Shown: positions 44,511-56,294, counted from the stretch's first letter. The stretch: 64,000 nucleotides of DNA from Cryptomeria japonica (GCF_030272615.1 NC_081409.1:206443190-206507189); one strand, 5' to 3'. The notes: generated by a model from the sequence alone, not told the origin. Made by a program: numbers and translations.

Positions 44511-46623
44511 CACTCCTCTCACCCCCATTTTGATCCTAACCCTATGACATAATTAGTTAACTTAATTGGGGGCTATTTGTCATCAGAGGTGGTGCTTTTT
44601 CAATTTCAAATATCTTGTAGTAGCAACATGATTCTTCATAAGTTGATGTCCTTTCTTGCATATAATTATCCTTCATGTGAGTACATGTGTGTTCCTTGGT
44701 TAGGACCTATTCTTTGTTTGAAATGGAATGTATTTTATCAATAATCTCTCTTTAGGAAATGTGTGTTTCTTTTCCTTGTCCTTTTGCTTGGGGGGAAAGG
44801 ATGGCTTTTTCCTTCTCTCTTGCTATCTAAAGTATCACTATTCCCTTTAGGGTTGCATTTTTTATGTGTTGCTATCCTTTCTTGTATGACTAATCCCTCC
44901 TTAGGGGAATTTATGATCTTTCTTTCTCTCTCTTTCTATTTAAATATTACCTCTTCTTTTGAGTTGCATTTTACATTATTCATGTGAGTAAATTGTGCAT
45001 TTATTATGTTTTATCTCTCTTTGGAAGTTGTGTAATTCTTCTCATTGTCCTTACACTTGGGGGGCAATTATTTCTCTCTCTATCTCTCTTACCCTCTCTA
45101 ATGATATACTTTTCCTTTGTTGAGTGGAGCTTGTTTCATGATTTGGTATCGTTTCCTTGTGAGAAGATATTGTTTACTCAAGGATTCTGTCTTATTCAAG
45201 AGGTGTATGTCCTTAGCTACAACCTCTTTTTAACTTGGTGATGTACACCTATCATAAAATCCCCCCCTCACATTGGTTCAAAAGTGTGTCATCCATCATC
45301 AAGAATCTCTTTCACCTAGCAATAGGAGGGAGGTATGAATTCTTATTCCCCTTCCTTTATTTTGGTAGAAGATATTATATTTGTTCAAGAAACTCCTCTT
45401 GGAGGTAGATGTATTTTGAGAAAATATCTATTCTCCTCCAAGGATCTCCTTTACCCTTCTTGCAAGATATCTCTATTTCAAATATCTTATCTTTGCTTGA
45501 AGAGTATTCCCTCTCTACCTTGGATTTATGACATTGTTACCTAAGGGATATCTCTTTGGTGTTGAAGGTTAGGTATTATTGTTTCTAGCTTCCTTAAGAC
45601 ATCAACATAGCGCTATGCTAACATCTTAAGGGGGGCGCACCCAAATCACTCCCTTTGTACTATATTGTACCATATTTTTGTACATCATTTTTTCATGTCT
45701 TAAATAGGGTGTTCATTATCAAAACTAGAGTAAACAAAATCTTACACAATATGATTCACACCTAAAACTAGACACAACATTTGATATATGTCTTAGATGG
45801 GGTTACACGTCACCAAAACTAGAGGAAACAAACTCTTACACAAGAGATCCTTGAAACCAAGCATGTATCTATCATTTTCCCCTTGGATTTTGCATACACA
45901 TTCACCTCCTTGCACTCACACATTCACCTCTTGGAATTTGTATTTACATTACATGTCTTAAACGGTTTGATGCACACTAAAAAATGAGGCACTTCATACT
46001 TGAAACCAGACATCACTTGCACACATGCATGAGGATGAGTGGAACTAGAGGAATAGGGATAGACTATTCCTATTCTCCTCCCCAACATGGATCATCTTGA
46101 ACATCTAGGAGCAAGCTATCTATGTCCTCTCTCATCATTATTCTCATGGATCACCTAGAAAAGCACATCTAGTGTGTATTCATGCTCTCTCTCCTTCTTC
46201 TCATGAACTCATAGCTTTTCAATTGATAGTTAATGGAAGATGTTTGCTTTTATATTTTATGTTATCACTTGTGTTCAAGAGATGTTATTTTTCAAGAATG
46301 ATATTAGTTGTTGAGGCATTTTTGATATTAAGGTCTCTTCGGCTAGTTGACTTGAGGCCTTGTTTATTTTTGGTCTTTAGCTTTTGCGTGTGTTGTGTGT
46401 CTTTTTGGTTTGATTGCCTTCGTTTGGATTTTTTGTTTTTGTCTTGTTTTTGTGTGTGCCCTTGCATATGTTTGAGTGAGTTAAGATCCTAAGATTGGGG
46501 GCTTAGTTCCTCAAAATTAGTGATGTCTTATACTCCTTGCGATTTTTCTCCTCATTGCTCCTCTTCTTCATCTCTCTTTCATATACTTTACCATGAATAT
46601 GTGTGTAAGTTCATACTCATGCT
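44511..46623 (+). other. E5 3' internal noncoding region
   Basis: The sequence, but not any protein, is conserved with E1 3360-4265 and 13458-14582, which argues against hidden genes. It contains a 40-base palindrome (45592-45631) and ~100-base degenerate repeats (45690-46010) built around acatgtcttaaa...aaaactagaggaaacaaa. Long open stretches such as 46172-46492 are low-complexity Phe/Leu/Cys frames without features. Confidence 0.55.
45592..45631. other. Conserved 40-base palindrome (hairpin) of E1/E5 family
   Basis: The left arm ccttaagacatcaacatagc pairs with the right arm gctatgctaacatcttaagg at 16 of 20 positions, with no loop beyond the central turn. E1 has the same palindrome, split by E2: left arm at 4252-4270 and right arm at 13458-13478. 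Confidence 0.7.
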
Positions 46624-46638
46624 AAAGTGGGGGCTAAA
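46624..46638 (+). promoter_or_regulatory. E5 polypurine tract
   Basis: aaagtgggggctaaa lies directly before the 3' LTR; E1 has the equivalent at 14568. Confidence 0.7.
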
Positions 46639-47193
46639 TGTAGCATCCTAAATTGTACTCCCTTACAATTTAGTCCAAATTTTGGGCCCTCACCTTAGTA
46701 TGCATTCTCTAATGCCTGATTATGCTTATACCATGCAAATTTGGCCTTGTCTTCATTCAATGCACCATAATCCCTTGTCTCAACCCCAAAATAGAGTAGG
46801 ACCAGAGCATGGTGCTTTGGTCCTCATTGGGACCAAAGTGCCACACTTGGGTCCCCCTTAAGTGGGCCTCTTTTTGACCCCCTCTTGCATTCTCAAATTT
46901 GGGTAGGAAATCTCTCCTCGTGTCAAGCTATGTCAGAAAATTAATACATTTTTCAATGGGAAAGTATATAGGGAGGTTTTCCCCTCTCATTTGTGTAAGA
47001 TAGAGGATATACAAACATCATAAGAGAAGGGAGAAATTATAATCATTAATCATTCAAGCATTGAAGCATTCATCAAACATTTCTAGAGGTTTTCAAGGCC
47101 GCATTCTTCATTCATAATTGTGGAGAAACACTACATATTTCATTTGCAAGCATGTGTGTGTGATTAGGGTTTTGTCATGTTCATGCCATTTCA
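46639..47193 (+). repeat. E5 3' LTR, first half
   Basis: It matches 41370-41920 and stops at gttcatgccatttca where E11 begins. Estimated by eye, more than 90% of aligned bases agree. Confidence 0.85.
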
Positions 47194-48069
47194 TGTAGGC
47201 AATTGACACTCATCGGATTCATTTTGTTGTCATTGATGGCAACAAGTTTAGATGGAAGTCATATACCGACAGACATCGACATTAGAGTATCCAGGATTAC
47301 ATCGGTATGAAGTACTTCAAGGAAGTCGACATCAAGGAAGATTTATTTAGTAAATCATTTTGTAATTATTGTCAAGGCCGACATTGAATAACTTTTGTAA
47401 TGTATTGTAAGCCGACATAAGGCATATTGTTTGTAATGGGTATATAGGTCAATCTACTAGGTCATTTTGAATATAACATAGGATGTGACATAGGTGAATA
47501 TATAGCAGAACTGTATAATGTGAAGTATATGTATGTAGATCATTTGTATGTGAATGTTATATCATGCAATGATATGTAGATAGTTTTAAAATCATTCTTG
47601 GAGGAGAAGAGATATCGGTAGTAGTGTTCAAGGTTTATGAACCGGTACAAAGAAGAGCCAGAACCGAAACTCTATTTGGCATAGCATATGCATTTTTTAG
47701 TTCATTTTTCAGTGTTTTACTTCAACAAAAGCTTGTAGTTAGTGAGACTCTTTAGTGATGAGCAATATACTCTAGGTAGTGTGTCTTCTTGCATGTGTAG
47801 GCCCCCATTATATGTAATATCCTTTCACATGGCTAGTGAACTGATATTGTGGGTCACAAATCCCACAGTGGTTTTTCCTCTTTGAGGTTTTCCATGTATA
47901 AATTTTGTGTGTTATGTTGTTCATTTATGTGGATGGTTTATTTGCTTCAAGTTATATGTTTATTTGTTTACTGGTTTATATGTGTATGGTATAAAATAAT
48001 ACAATCTTATCTTACCGGCAGAACACTAATTCACCCCCCCCCCCCTCTCAGTGTTCTTGGATCCAAACA
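47194..48069 (+). repeat. E11 5' LTR
   Basis: This 876-base LTR starts TGTAGGCAATTGAC and ends GGATCCAAACA. It has gttgtcattgatggcaac near the start, the module agtggtttttcctctttgag near 47870 and a C-run before ctctcagtgttcttgg, as in the other Copia LTRs. Confidence 0.85.
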
Positions 48070-48071
48070 AT

Positions 48072-48084
48072 TGGTATCAGAGCC
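48072..48084 (+). promoter_or_regulatory. E11 primer-binding site
   Basis: TGGTATCAGAGCC, complementary to the 3' end of initiator tRNA-Met, lies 2 bases after the LTR. Confidence 0.92.
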
Positions 48085-48143
48085 TGGTACCTCAGAAGAA
48101 GTTTAACAGCTTGAGGAAGATCCTGAAACTAGAATCTTTGAAC

Positions 48144-49275
48144 ATGGCTATGGAAAAGCAACTTGAGATGGCTCTTGAGGATTATGATGTTGAAAGGATG
48201 AAGAACTTAAAATTGCAAGAAGAATTGAATTCTGCAAATTAATTCATTCTTATCCTACAAGAAAGGTTACCATCTACTCAAGCCAAGAGGAAGGAACTTT
48301 TACAAAACCTAGATGATGAGGAGAAAAATGCACTTAAGGAACAATGTCAGAAACTAAGTCAAGCAAACATGCTCGTGAAGAATGAAATGCAAGATCTGAG
48401 TATGAGGCTATCAAAAGATATTGAGGACAGAAAGAAGAAGGAAGATAATCTTGTTATATCTCTAAAGAAAAAATTTGATGAATGTGGCAGATTGACACAT
48501 GAGAATAATCTTTTTAGAACCGACTTGGCACACTCCTAGAACAATGAACAAGAACTTGAAAGACAAATAACTACTCTGAGAGATGATCTGACTATTGAAA
48601 GTGAGTATAAAGAAAAATTTAGGATTCATGTTGCATAGTTGGATGACTTATTGAAAAGACAAAGGCAGATTGATGATTCTAGAGGACTTGGATTTGTACA
48701 AGGTGAAAGCTACGGTACTGCAAATGAAGATCAGACAATCGGTATGCAAAACTCATCATAATAGAGAAAATTGGTAAGGCAATCTAATGCTTATAAATTC
48801 AATGGTAGATGTTTTCTTTGCAATAAATTTGGGCATATGGCTAAACAATGTAGAAATAAAGAAAATCAAAACTATAATTTTGTTCTCAGTCAATGCACAA
48901 ATTGCAAGAAATGTGGTCATAGATCAAAAGATTGTAGAATGAATGTTAAATGTCATGCATGTGGAAATTTTGGACATTTTGCTAATCATTGTAGGTCAAT
49001 GAATGACACCAGATATGTCAAAGCAATTCAAAAGAACATGTTATGCATGCAACAAAATAGGTCATATTGCTAAATATTGCAGAAGCAAGACTCAACCGGT
49101 TAGCAGTGATAAAGATAATGAGAAAGGAAAGCAGAAGGTAGATGAAATACAACAAGATCACACCAAGAGATGGGTTAGAAAATCTGAAGAACCAGGTGGA
49201 GATGGATCTACACCAGTAACTCCACCAGTAGAATAGAGCATTCCTGCACCAACAGGAAATTCCACCGGTAACTGA
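48144..49275 (+). pseudogene. E11 gag: coiled coil plus four zinc knuckles
   Basis: From ATG 48144 the frame is rich in Glu, Lys and Leu with heptad-like spacing (about 48144-48720), suggesting a long coiled coil. Three CCHC knuckles follow in the same frame: CFLCNKFGHMAKQC near 48815, CTNCKKCGHRSKDC near 48895 and CHACGNFGHFANHC near 48955. A frame change precedes the fourth, CYACNKIGHIAKYC (near 49040). Stops near 48240, 48538, 48638 and 48760 mostly look like CAG/CAA to TAG/TAA. I do not see the usual Copia gag N-terminal domain. Coiled-coil gag proteins are known in the Sirevirus group. Its role would be RNA binding and particle assembly. Confidence 0.75.
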
Positions 49276-49600
49276 GGCATAGGTCTTAGGGGTTGGCAAA
49301 TTCATTGCAAACATTGCTTATTCCCCTGGAGGAGATTGGAAGAGATCTGAAAAGTTGAGTAAACATCTGGTAAGGTACATTGTGAAGCATTTATGACAGA
49401 TTAATATTAGGGTTTTATTTGCTGATAAAAAGGGAAAGTGAATTTATTTTCACTCACCTTGTATTCAAGCATTCAAAGAGAAGTTAAGGCAAATTTCAAG
49501 CAAATTAAGAGAAAACAAAGGCATTCTGAAAGAATTTTGAGCAGTTATCTGAGAAGCACTGAGTCTTCCACCGACATTCACTTTTAGGTATTTTTCAAAA
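49276..49600 (+). other. E11 spacer between the two ORFs
   Basis: No coding motif is seen. The sequence resembles an untranslated leader before ATG 49601. It contains aggtattttt-type A/T runs and no splice or terminator signal that I can support. Confidence 0.5.
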
Positions 49601-52560
49601 ATGGCATCTGGATCTTCAACTCCTACTTTCATTCAAAACCCCACCATTTTTGAAGTCAAGGATAGGTTAAGGCCCGTATTCAAGGAGGTTCCCTTGATTT
49701 CTAAGAAAGAAGACTTTGCAGGAGCATTTTCTAGGGTTCTTGATGTCGTGATGTATGTTAAAGATGTGAGGGAATACATTCACTTCACCCTGGAGGATCT
49801 AAGCACATAGGAAATCAAAGGCGCGTATCAATCTATGATACTAGGAGACTCCAGAACAATCAAGCTGGAATACAAATAAATTGAGGATCTAGGGTTAACT
49901 AGTATTCTGTACATACCAAAATTCAAAGATGAGGTCATCAGATACATTTTGAGTAGGGTTCACAATAAGTTCATCTAGATGGATCGACCTTACATGATCA
50001 CCAAGGAGGCTATTCAAGCAGCCACTAGCTTACCCAAAGTCGAATAAGAACCTGGCAAGAAAATTTCCAGCACTGAGGTTGAGAAACTTATCGGTGCAAC
50101 TCTTGATAGCAGATCAATGACGATCAACACAATCACCAACATTGATGTTAAATTTGCAAGCATGATAATAGGTTATAAGGTAACTCAATCTAATCAATTG
50201 AATTTTGTTGCTAGTTCTTGCATTCATGTTGCATATCAGATGCTGAGGAATAATGCAAAATATGATTTATGTGAAAGGTTGAGGAGTGAATTAATGTTGA
50301 ACCTTGGAAAGATCAAGGGAGTTAAGAAAGGAACTTTTAGATACATAAATTTGATTGTTTGTTTAATACTTTACTTCCTGAATGAGCTACCCAGTTTAGG
50401 GAAGAAGCATTGGGCTCATGACATACCTATAGGTATGCAAATCAAGGAAGCAATCACTGGTCTTTGTATCGACAAAGATGAGAAACTTTGGGGGTATTTC
50501 AAAACATTTCAAGAAAACATGAGGCAGAGGGAGAGAATATCAAAGTACGTTGTGGAGAAGTACTCCATTGATATCTATTTTATGGTGAAAACTGATGAAA
50601 CTCTTATAGAAGCAGTTGAACCTAGGACCATATGGGTTATTGAGCCTGGATATGAAGTGGATGATAGCATTTTTGAACTCTGCAAAATTTTTGCTTGAAG
50701 CTCCATTGGATGACAAAACAGAGCATTTTGGCATGGCAGAAGAGAAGGCCCTTGAAGTCAAAACTGGCTTCAATAGGAAGAGAAAAGAGAAGAAAATAGA
50801 AAAGATATTTGCATATTTACATGATGTAATTCATAAGATAGACACTCAACTGGGTTCTGGATCCAAATCGGCAGCAGAACCGGCAGTGGCTAGTACTGCA
50901 GAAGTGAAGAAGCCTAAAGCTTACATTTCTACTATCACTTCTGATTTTGACCCTGATGATAATGAACCTCTAACTTTCAAAAGGGTACAAAGGAAGAAAG
51001 TAGATCAACCACTGGTATAGAAGAAGAAGGTGGAGCCTAAGAGGAGACTTGTTAGAAAGGCAACTAAACCTACTACACCGCCACCTCCAGCAAGGAAGCC
51101 TATACAAAAGAGAAAATGAGTTACATCTACTACGGTAACCACAAGCAAAAGAAAGAAGAGTGATGACACCGAGTCAGGTAAGACTAAAATGACATGTGCT
51201 GAATTAATTGATGAAATTACAAAGCATGGAATGTTGAAAAATGTATCTAAGCATTATGAGGATTTAGAAGAAAGTGAGCAAAATGAGATTTAAGAGGCAA
51301 TTTTGTTATACATGGATATATATAAGAAAGACTTAGTAGAAATTTTGAAGGAAATTCCTCTATCACTGTACAATAAATTAGATGGAAATGTGGTGTTGTA
51401 AACAATAAGGAAATGAAAAGATGCATAGATGTTGCAAACAGAACAGTATTTAGTAGTAAACCCCGACAAATAAGCCTAATGATGGGCAGAGTTAATGAGG
51501 TGATAAATGAAACCAGTAAGGGTTGGACCAAATTCTTCTAGAAGAATCCATATTTTCTTACATCTAAAGAAGAATTTGCAAAAGAAACAACTTCCACCAT
51601 TCCAAATAAATCAAAAGGGAAAGGTATTTTGGGAAGTTCAACTCCAATTTTGACTAAACGGACAGTAACTATAGATATACAAACACAACTGACAATAAAG
51701 GGAAGTGTATAGTCTGTACTAGCACCAACTATTTTTTAGCAAGGAAATGTACATGATACTATGAATATTATGGATAATACTCCATCGATAGTAATTGACA
51801 CTGTACCAAGTGGCGAAGCCACCAGTGCTAAAGAAGATAAGGTAAAGGGAATTGAGTCTACAACAACAGTTCATATTGATTCCACGACAAAGGTTTTGGC
51901 AATTGACACTTCTCAAGTTGAGAAGAAACCAGTCACTGAGATGAGTCCAACTGAGTTAATGATGATGGCTACTCAGAAACTATTAAAGGAGGGGACTGCA
52001 GATAAGGGAATAATAGATCAATTAGTTACTGTATTGCATAATTTAATCCCTGATTGTCAGATTGAGAATGAAGCAAGCCATTTCGGCAAACTTAAGGGAC
52101 TAATAGAGTACATATCTAACAATTTTCAACCACTGTAGCAGATATCAGACCGACATGCATTAAAAAGATTTACTATGGCTAAGAAAGCCGCCTTTGACCA
52201 GATCAGTGAAACAGAGAAAAATAAAATTGAAGCTAAACTCATTCTTATTGAGAATTGTTTGAAACAAGGTACAAATATCTACAGGGTTTGTTGTAACATA
52301 TAAATTCTTACAGCAAATGTAGATAGAAGATTAAAGGAATTACATGATAAGGTAGCTAGCATTGCTAATTCTTTTGATAGATTAACCGCATTGACTACAT
52401 TTGTTGATGGACAAATTTTTTCCTTGGAGAACCAAATTTTTGCTTTTGAGGAGAGAGATAAAGTCATTAGGAGAGAAAGAATTCTTAGAGGATTGGTGAG
52501 TCCCAGATTGGATTCACTAGGTGTACATAAAAGAGAGTGTATGAACATGATTGCTAAACC
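49601..52560 (+). pseudogene. E11 long accessory ORF, function unknown
   Basis: A ~985-codon region starts at ATG 49601 with ASGSSTPTFIQNPTIFEVKD. It is open or nearly open through 50698, frame-shifted for 50700-51400, and in the first frame again for 51761-52560. An N-terminal part (49601-50690) looks globular and includes ASMIIGYKVTQSNQLNFVAS and a hydrophobic stretch near 50345 (YINLIVCLILYFLNELP). The middle is basic and Pro-rich (KPTTPPPPARKPIQKRK near 51070). The C-terminal part (about 52300-52500) looks coiled-coil. No protease, integrase, reverse transcriptase or zinc motif is present. It could be an envelope-like or other accessory ORF as carried by some Sireviruses, or a captured host sequence. 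I do not recognise the family. Confidence 0.6.
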
Positions 52561-52569
52561 AACACCGAT

Positions 52570-55500
52570 TGTAGTACCCCATCTCGATCACACTTTTTTA
52601 GACTCATGTTTGACTTCAGTTGACTATTCAGTGGATACATTATTCTTATACTTTATTCAGACTTTATGCGATGTTATTACATGCTTTAACTTGATATGTA
52701 GTGTATGCTTTCATGCAGTATTTCATTACTTATGTTAAATGTGATTTTTATGGATTACCGACATGGACTGACACATTTACTTTATATGTGCGATGCGTTA
52801 TTTACATGTTTCGTGTTTGCAAGTGTATGGGATGCGAGGGGATGATTTTCCTTCACTCACTCTGGTGAGACAAGGAATGTCACGATTCTCCTTCATCAGT
52901 GTGTGTGTCGTGTCTATTTATATATTTGTCTATATGCACGTGTGGTTCTTTGATGCACGACATTGCAAGTACAAGTACTAGGTAGGTACGAGGTATCGAC
53001 TCCACCTGGTTTCACAGGTTTGAGTGTGCCTTATTTGTCTGATGGGAGTGGAGGAGATAGTTGTTAGACCCAAAATTGACCCGTAGTTACACTCATGTGA
53101 GTGTTGTCAATCGGTCATCTTTTCCATTTGATCGGTATGTGAGTCATAGTGCTTTGGTATTTTTATTTTGTGAGTCGTCGTATGGTCTTCTCTCATTTTG
53201 TGTGCTTCCAGTTATTTGAAAAGATTAAAATTGAGTGAATTGTGTTATTTTGTGTTGGCATATTTAATTTAATTATATGCCTTGAATTTATTGATTTAAT
53301 TTAAATAAATGGAGTTGTTAAATTAATTGGCTAAATTGCATGTTATATTGTGAAAATAGTTGTATTAAATTATTTGAAAAAAGGAAATTAGTTAAATGAC
53401 TATGCTATTTGAATTTTAGTACAAATGTTGAGTTAAATTCTTATGGGAAAAGAAAATAAATAAAAAGCATTTCCATTGACCTTTTAGTTAGCTTTTAGAT
53501 TTTATTTTTGTTGGAAAAAAAAAGAATTGTGTCATGGAAAAGGGAAATTAGATTTGTTTTACTTTTTAAATATTTTATTCCTATTGGTTGAGGAAACTTT
53601 TAACCTAAAAGTTTAGGCTGAATTTTTTTTTGGCTATATTACTTGTGAGTTCACGGGAAGAGAAGAAGGCATTTTTTAAAACAAAACTTAGAAACCATTT
53701 GGAAAGAGGAATTTGGATTTTGGAATTGGTATGCAGGATTGAAGCTCTTCTACAATTTCCTTCCTGGATTGCTTTTTAGGTTGGATAGATTTCCCTCTTT
53801 TGTTGCAATAAAAATTTGAATGTTTTGAGCTTTTTCCCTCTATGTGTGATTGAAATTGTTAAATCTTATTGGAGATTCTTATTTGTAAGTTTGGTTTGGA
53901 AATAGATTAGTTTGCTCTAGAATTTAATTAAATCCCAAATCAATGTGTTTTTTTGTTGAAGAGATTTTCCAATATCTTGTTGGTTGTGTGCTTTCAAGTT
54001 TTTGTAAAAGTTAGTTTTTGATTATCATCTCAATTTGTGTAGTAAGAAATATATTTTTTTTTCTGTATGTTTTCAAGCTTTTAATTGTTCAAAATTAGGG
54101 GTTATGCTGGCAAAATTTTGTCAATTTTCCCTCTTTGTATGATGCAAAGTTTCTTCCTGTGTGTGAAGAAATGTAAGAATTGATTTAATCCCCTCTATTT
54201 TTGCTTATTTCTCATGAAATTTGCCCAAGATATTTTGATTTGGGTCTTGTATACTTCTTTTAGTTTTCAAAAAATCTTGTTTGGGGGAAATTTTTTTAAA
54301 AATTGTTGTTTTATGTTTTTAGTTGCTGAGATTTAAAAAAAAACTCTATTTTTAATAAATTAAAAAAAAAATTAATTTGACTGAGGGAGCTAGGCTCGAC
54401 CCAGCCACACCCCCCCCAACACCTTGCGCTGCTACCACATACATGTGGTAGCAGGCAGCACTGCTATGTGGTAGCAGCGGTGGGCCCCGTGGACCCACCA
54501 TTCTTTGTGTTTAGTTTTTTTATTATTATGTTTTTTTTTTAATTTATTTTTTTATTATTATTAAAAAATAAATAAAGAAAAAAAAAATATTAGTGTTTTA
54601 TTAATTATTAATTCTTAATAATTATTATTATATATATTAATTTTTATTAATATATTAATAGTTTACAGAAATTGTTTAATTTATAAATTAAATGATGCCT
54701 TTGGAATAAATGTATTATTTATTTTGGGGTGTTTTTTCATTTAATTATTATGACTTTTGCTTGTTCAAATTGAAAAGAGGTAAATTAATTATTTATGATT
54801 AGTTAGATATCTAGTCCTATTAGTTCAATGATGACTTGAATTTCTCTTAATCTTTATGCTGACATTTTATTTAATTTTATCAATGAATTTGCAAGTGTAT
54901 ATGATGTTGGTATTCTCAAAGATTGTCTAGGTTCGGTCTTAGTGAATTTAGCATTTCTTGTAAGGGGTTTAGTTTGTTGCAATTTCTTGCCTATGTTCAG
55001 TCATCCTGTTGTGGAGTATTTTGTACCTCTTGATCAGGTGTTGTATTTATGACCTCGTTATTTTAACCATATTGTGCTTATTCCTTATGGTTAACCAAGG
55101 GTTAGTAAGTATTTGTTTTGGTCACCTATATGGTTGTAGTGGTGTTATGGATGTTTGTTTCACCATAGGGTCCTCGTAGAGTGACCATGATTGTTTAGTG
55201 TCCTTTGAGAGAGTGGCTTTCGAGTGGGGGCCATGCCCGAAGTGCTTGGCAGGATAACCCCTCAAAAGTCAGATAATAAGTGATAACCTAATAATTGATT
55301 AGGGGTGGGTAGTTTTTAATATTAATTAAGATATTGTACCCCGCGCATGGTTGAGTGCTCGCATAGGCTCAAGATATAGTGGGAAGGCCTGGAATGGAAA
55401 ACCGACCACCTTGTTTTTATGAAGGGTTGGTAGGGTCTGCATGAGACTTAGATGGAACTGGGGTTTGAGAGAGGTTGCCAGGATAACCCAGAATGGGGGT

Positions 55501-56292
55501 CGGGACCTATGGAGGCCTACCTAGGGTAGCCATCATAAGCTATGCGTTGACACTCTCTCTTTAGGGTCACTAGTGTGTTGTGATGTTGAGTTCACCTAGA
55601 GTATTGTGGAGTCATATTGTACTGTTGTCCATGTCTTGCTTATGCTTTCTTGAGGGTCTTCTGCTATCTCCTAGCACAGTGGGGTGATTCCTTTTTGGGA
55701 TCACATGGTCGAGTGGTAGTGCCAATTCCCATCGGATGTTCTTGTTCGTTTCTTCATGAAAGGATTGGCTTCACAGGTGTTCCTGTGGTTCGTGATTCAT
55801 GCATCATATCGTGTTGGAGATTATTGCCCTTTTGAGACCTATGTGGTCATTTGTATTAATGAATTTATGTAACCTTGTATTTGGTAAAGATGTAAACTTT
55901 ATCTTCATTATTCGAAGCCATGTATTTTATGAATAATGTAATCTTAAGTTTTGGATGTTATTTTATCAGTTATCCTTATGCTTTGGGCAAATGCTTTATT
56001 GAAGAGAAAATTATATTGTAATACTTCAATCTTTCAATGATGAAATCTGTTATGTGATTATGGTTTAATGTATTCATTAAGTAATTGATGTATAATTGGA
56101 TTAACCTTTAATTTAGAATTTAACCTTTTGTTTAATTCTTCGTTGGTAACCCTTTAGGAATTCTTGTGTTATTATTGTGCAATGTAGTAATTAAAGAAAT
56201 TAATGTGGTTTATACTTTTTTTTAAAAAAAATTTCACCCTTAGTTGCTTAGTTGTGTGGTTATTCCTTTGGGGTTCCTGGTTGGGCATTACA
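52570..56292 (+). repeat. E12 5' LTR (3723 bp)
   Basis: It starts TGTAGTACCCC and ends GGGCATTACA. It is collinear with 61131-64000 and estimated by eye at roughly 95% identity. It contains long A/T-rich tracts (53230-54720) and paired palindromes around gctaccacat (54431-54476). The 55617-55835 open stretch is inside the LTR and not supported as a gene. Confidence 0.93.
54431..54476. other. Palindromes in E12 5' LTR
   Basis: gctaccacat (54431-54440) and atgtggtagc (54443-54452) form a perfect 10-bp stem with a 2-base centre. A second right arm, tatgtggtagc, lies at about 54464-54474, with its left arm reduced to gc. Confidence 0.75.
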
Positions 56293-56294
56293 TT

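Larger units (their letters stand above)
41370..47193 (+). mobile_element. E5: non-autonomous LTR retrotransposon, E1 family
   Basis: The 5' LTR is 41370-42538. The internal region is 4.1 kb (42539-46638). The 3' LTR starts at 46639 and is interrupted at 47193 by E11. Both LTRs begin TGTAGCATCCTAAATTGTAC and are clearly collinear. The interior has a G-patch and a zinc-knuckle-like motif but no protease, integrase or polymerase in any frame. A conserved palindrome and degenerate repeats occupy the 3' part. The rest of the 3' LTR must lie beyond E11 and E12, outside the window. Confidence 0.85.
47194..52569 (+). mobile_element. E11: Copia-type element with gag and a long non-pol ORF
   Basis: The 5' LTR is 47194-48069, with a perfect tRNA-Met primer site next to it. 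Gag follows (48144-49275), then a short spacer and a ~985-codon degenerate frame (49601-52560). E12 begins at 52570, so the rest of E11, including any 3' LTR, lies beyond the window. No Copia integrase or reverse transcriptase motif is visible between gag and 52569, where pol normally starts. The LTR start TGTAGGCAATTGACACTCAT matches solo LTR E2 on the minus strand. Confidence 0.75.

Noticed and set aside
46172-46492. 106-codon Phe/Leu/Cys-rich frame as a membrane protein
   Set aside because: It comes from T-rich low-complexity DNA in the E5 interior. The matching E1 DNA does not keep the frame.
49601-52560. Firm call of an envelope gene in E11
   Set aside because: One hydrophobic stretch and a coiled-coil-like end are not enough; no signal peptide is clear at the N-terminus. 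It is left as unknown function.
55617-55835. Open stretch as a possible gene
   Set aside because: It lies entirely inside the E12 5' LTR and has no recognisable domain.
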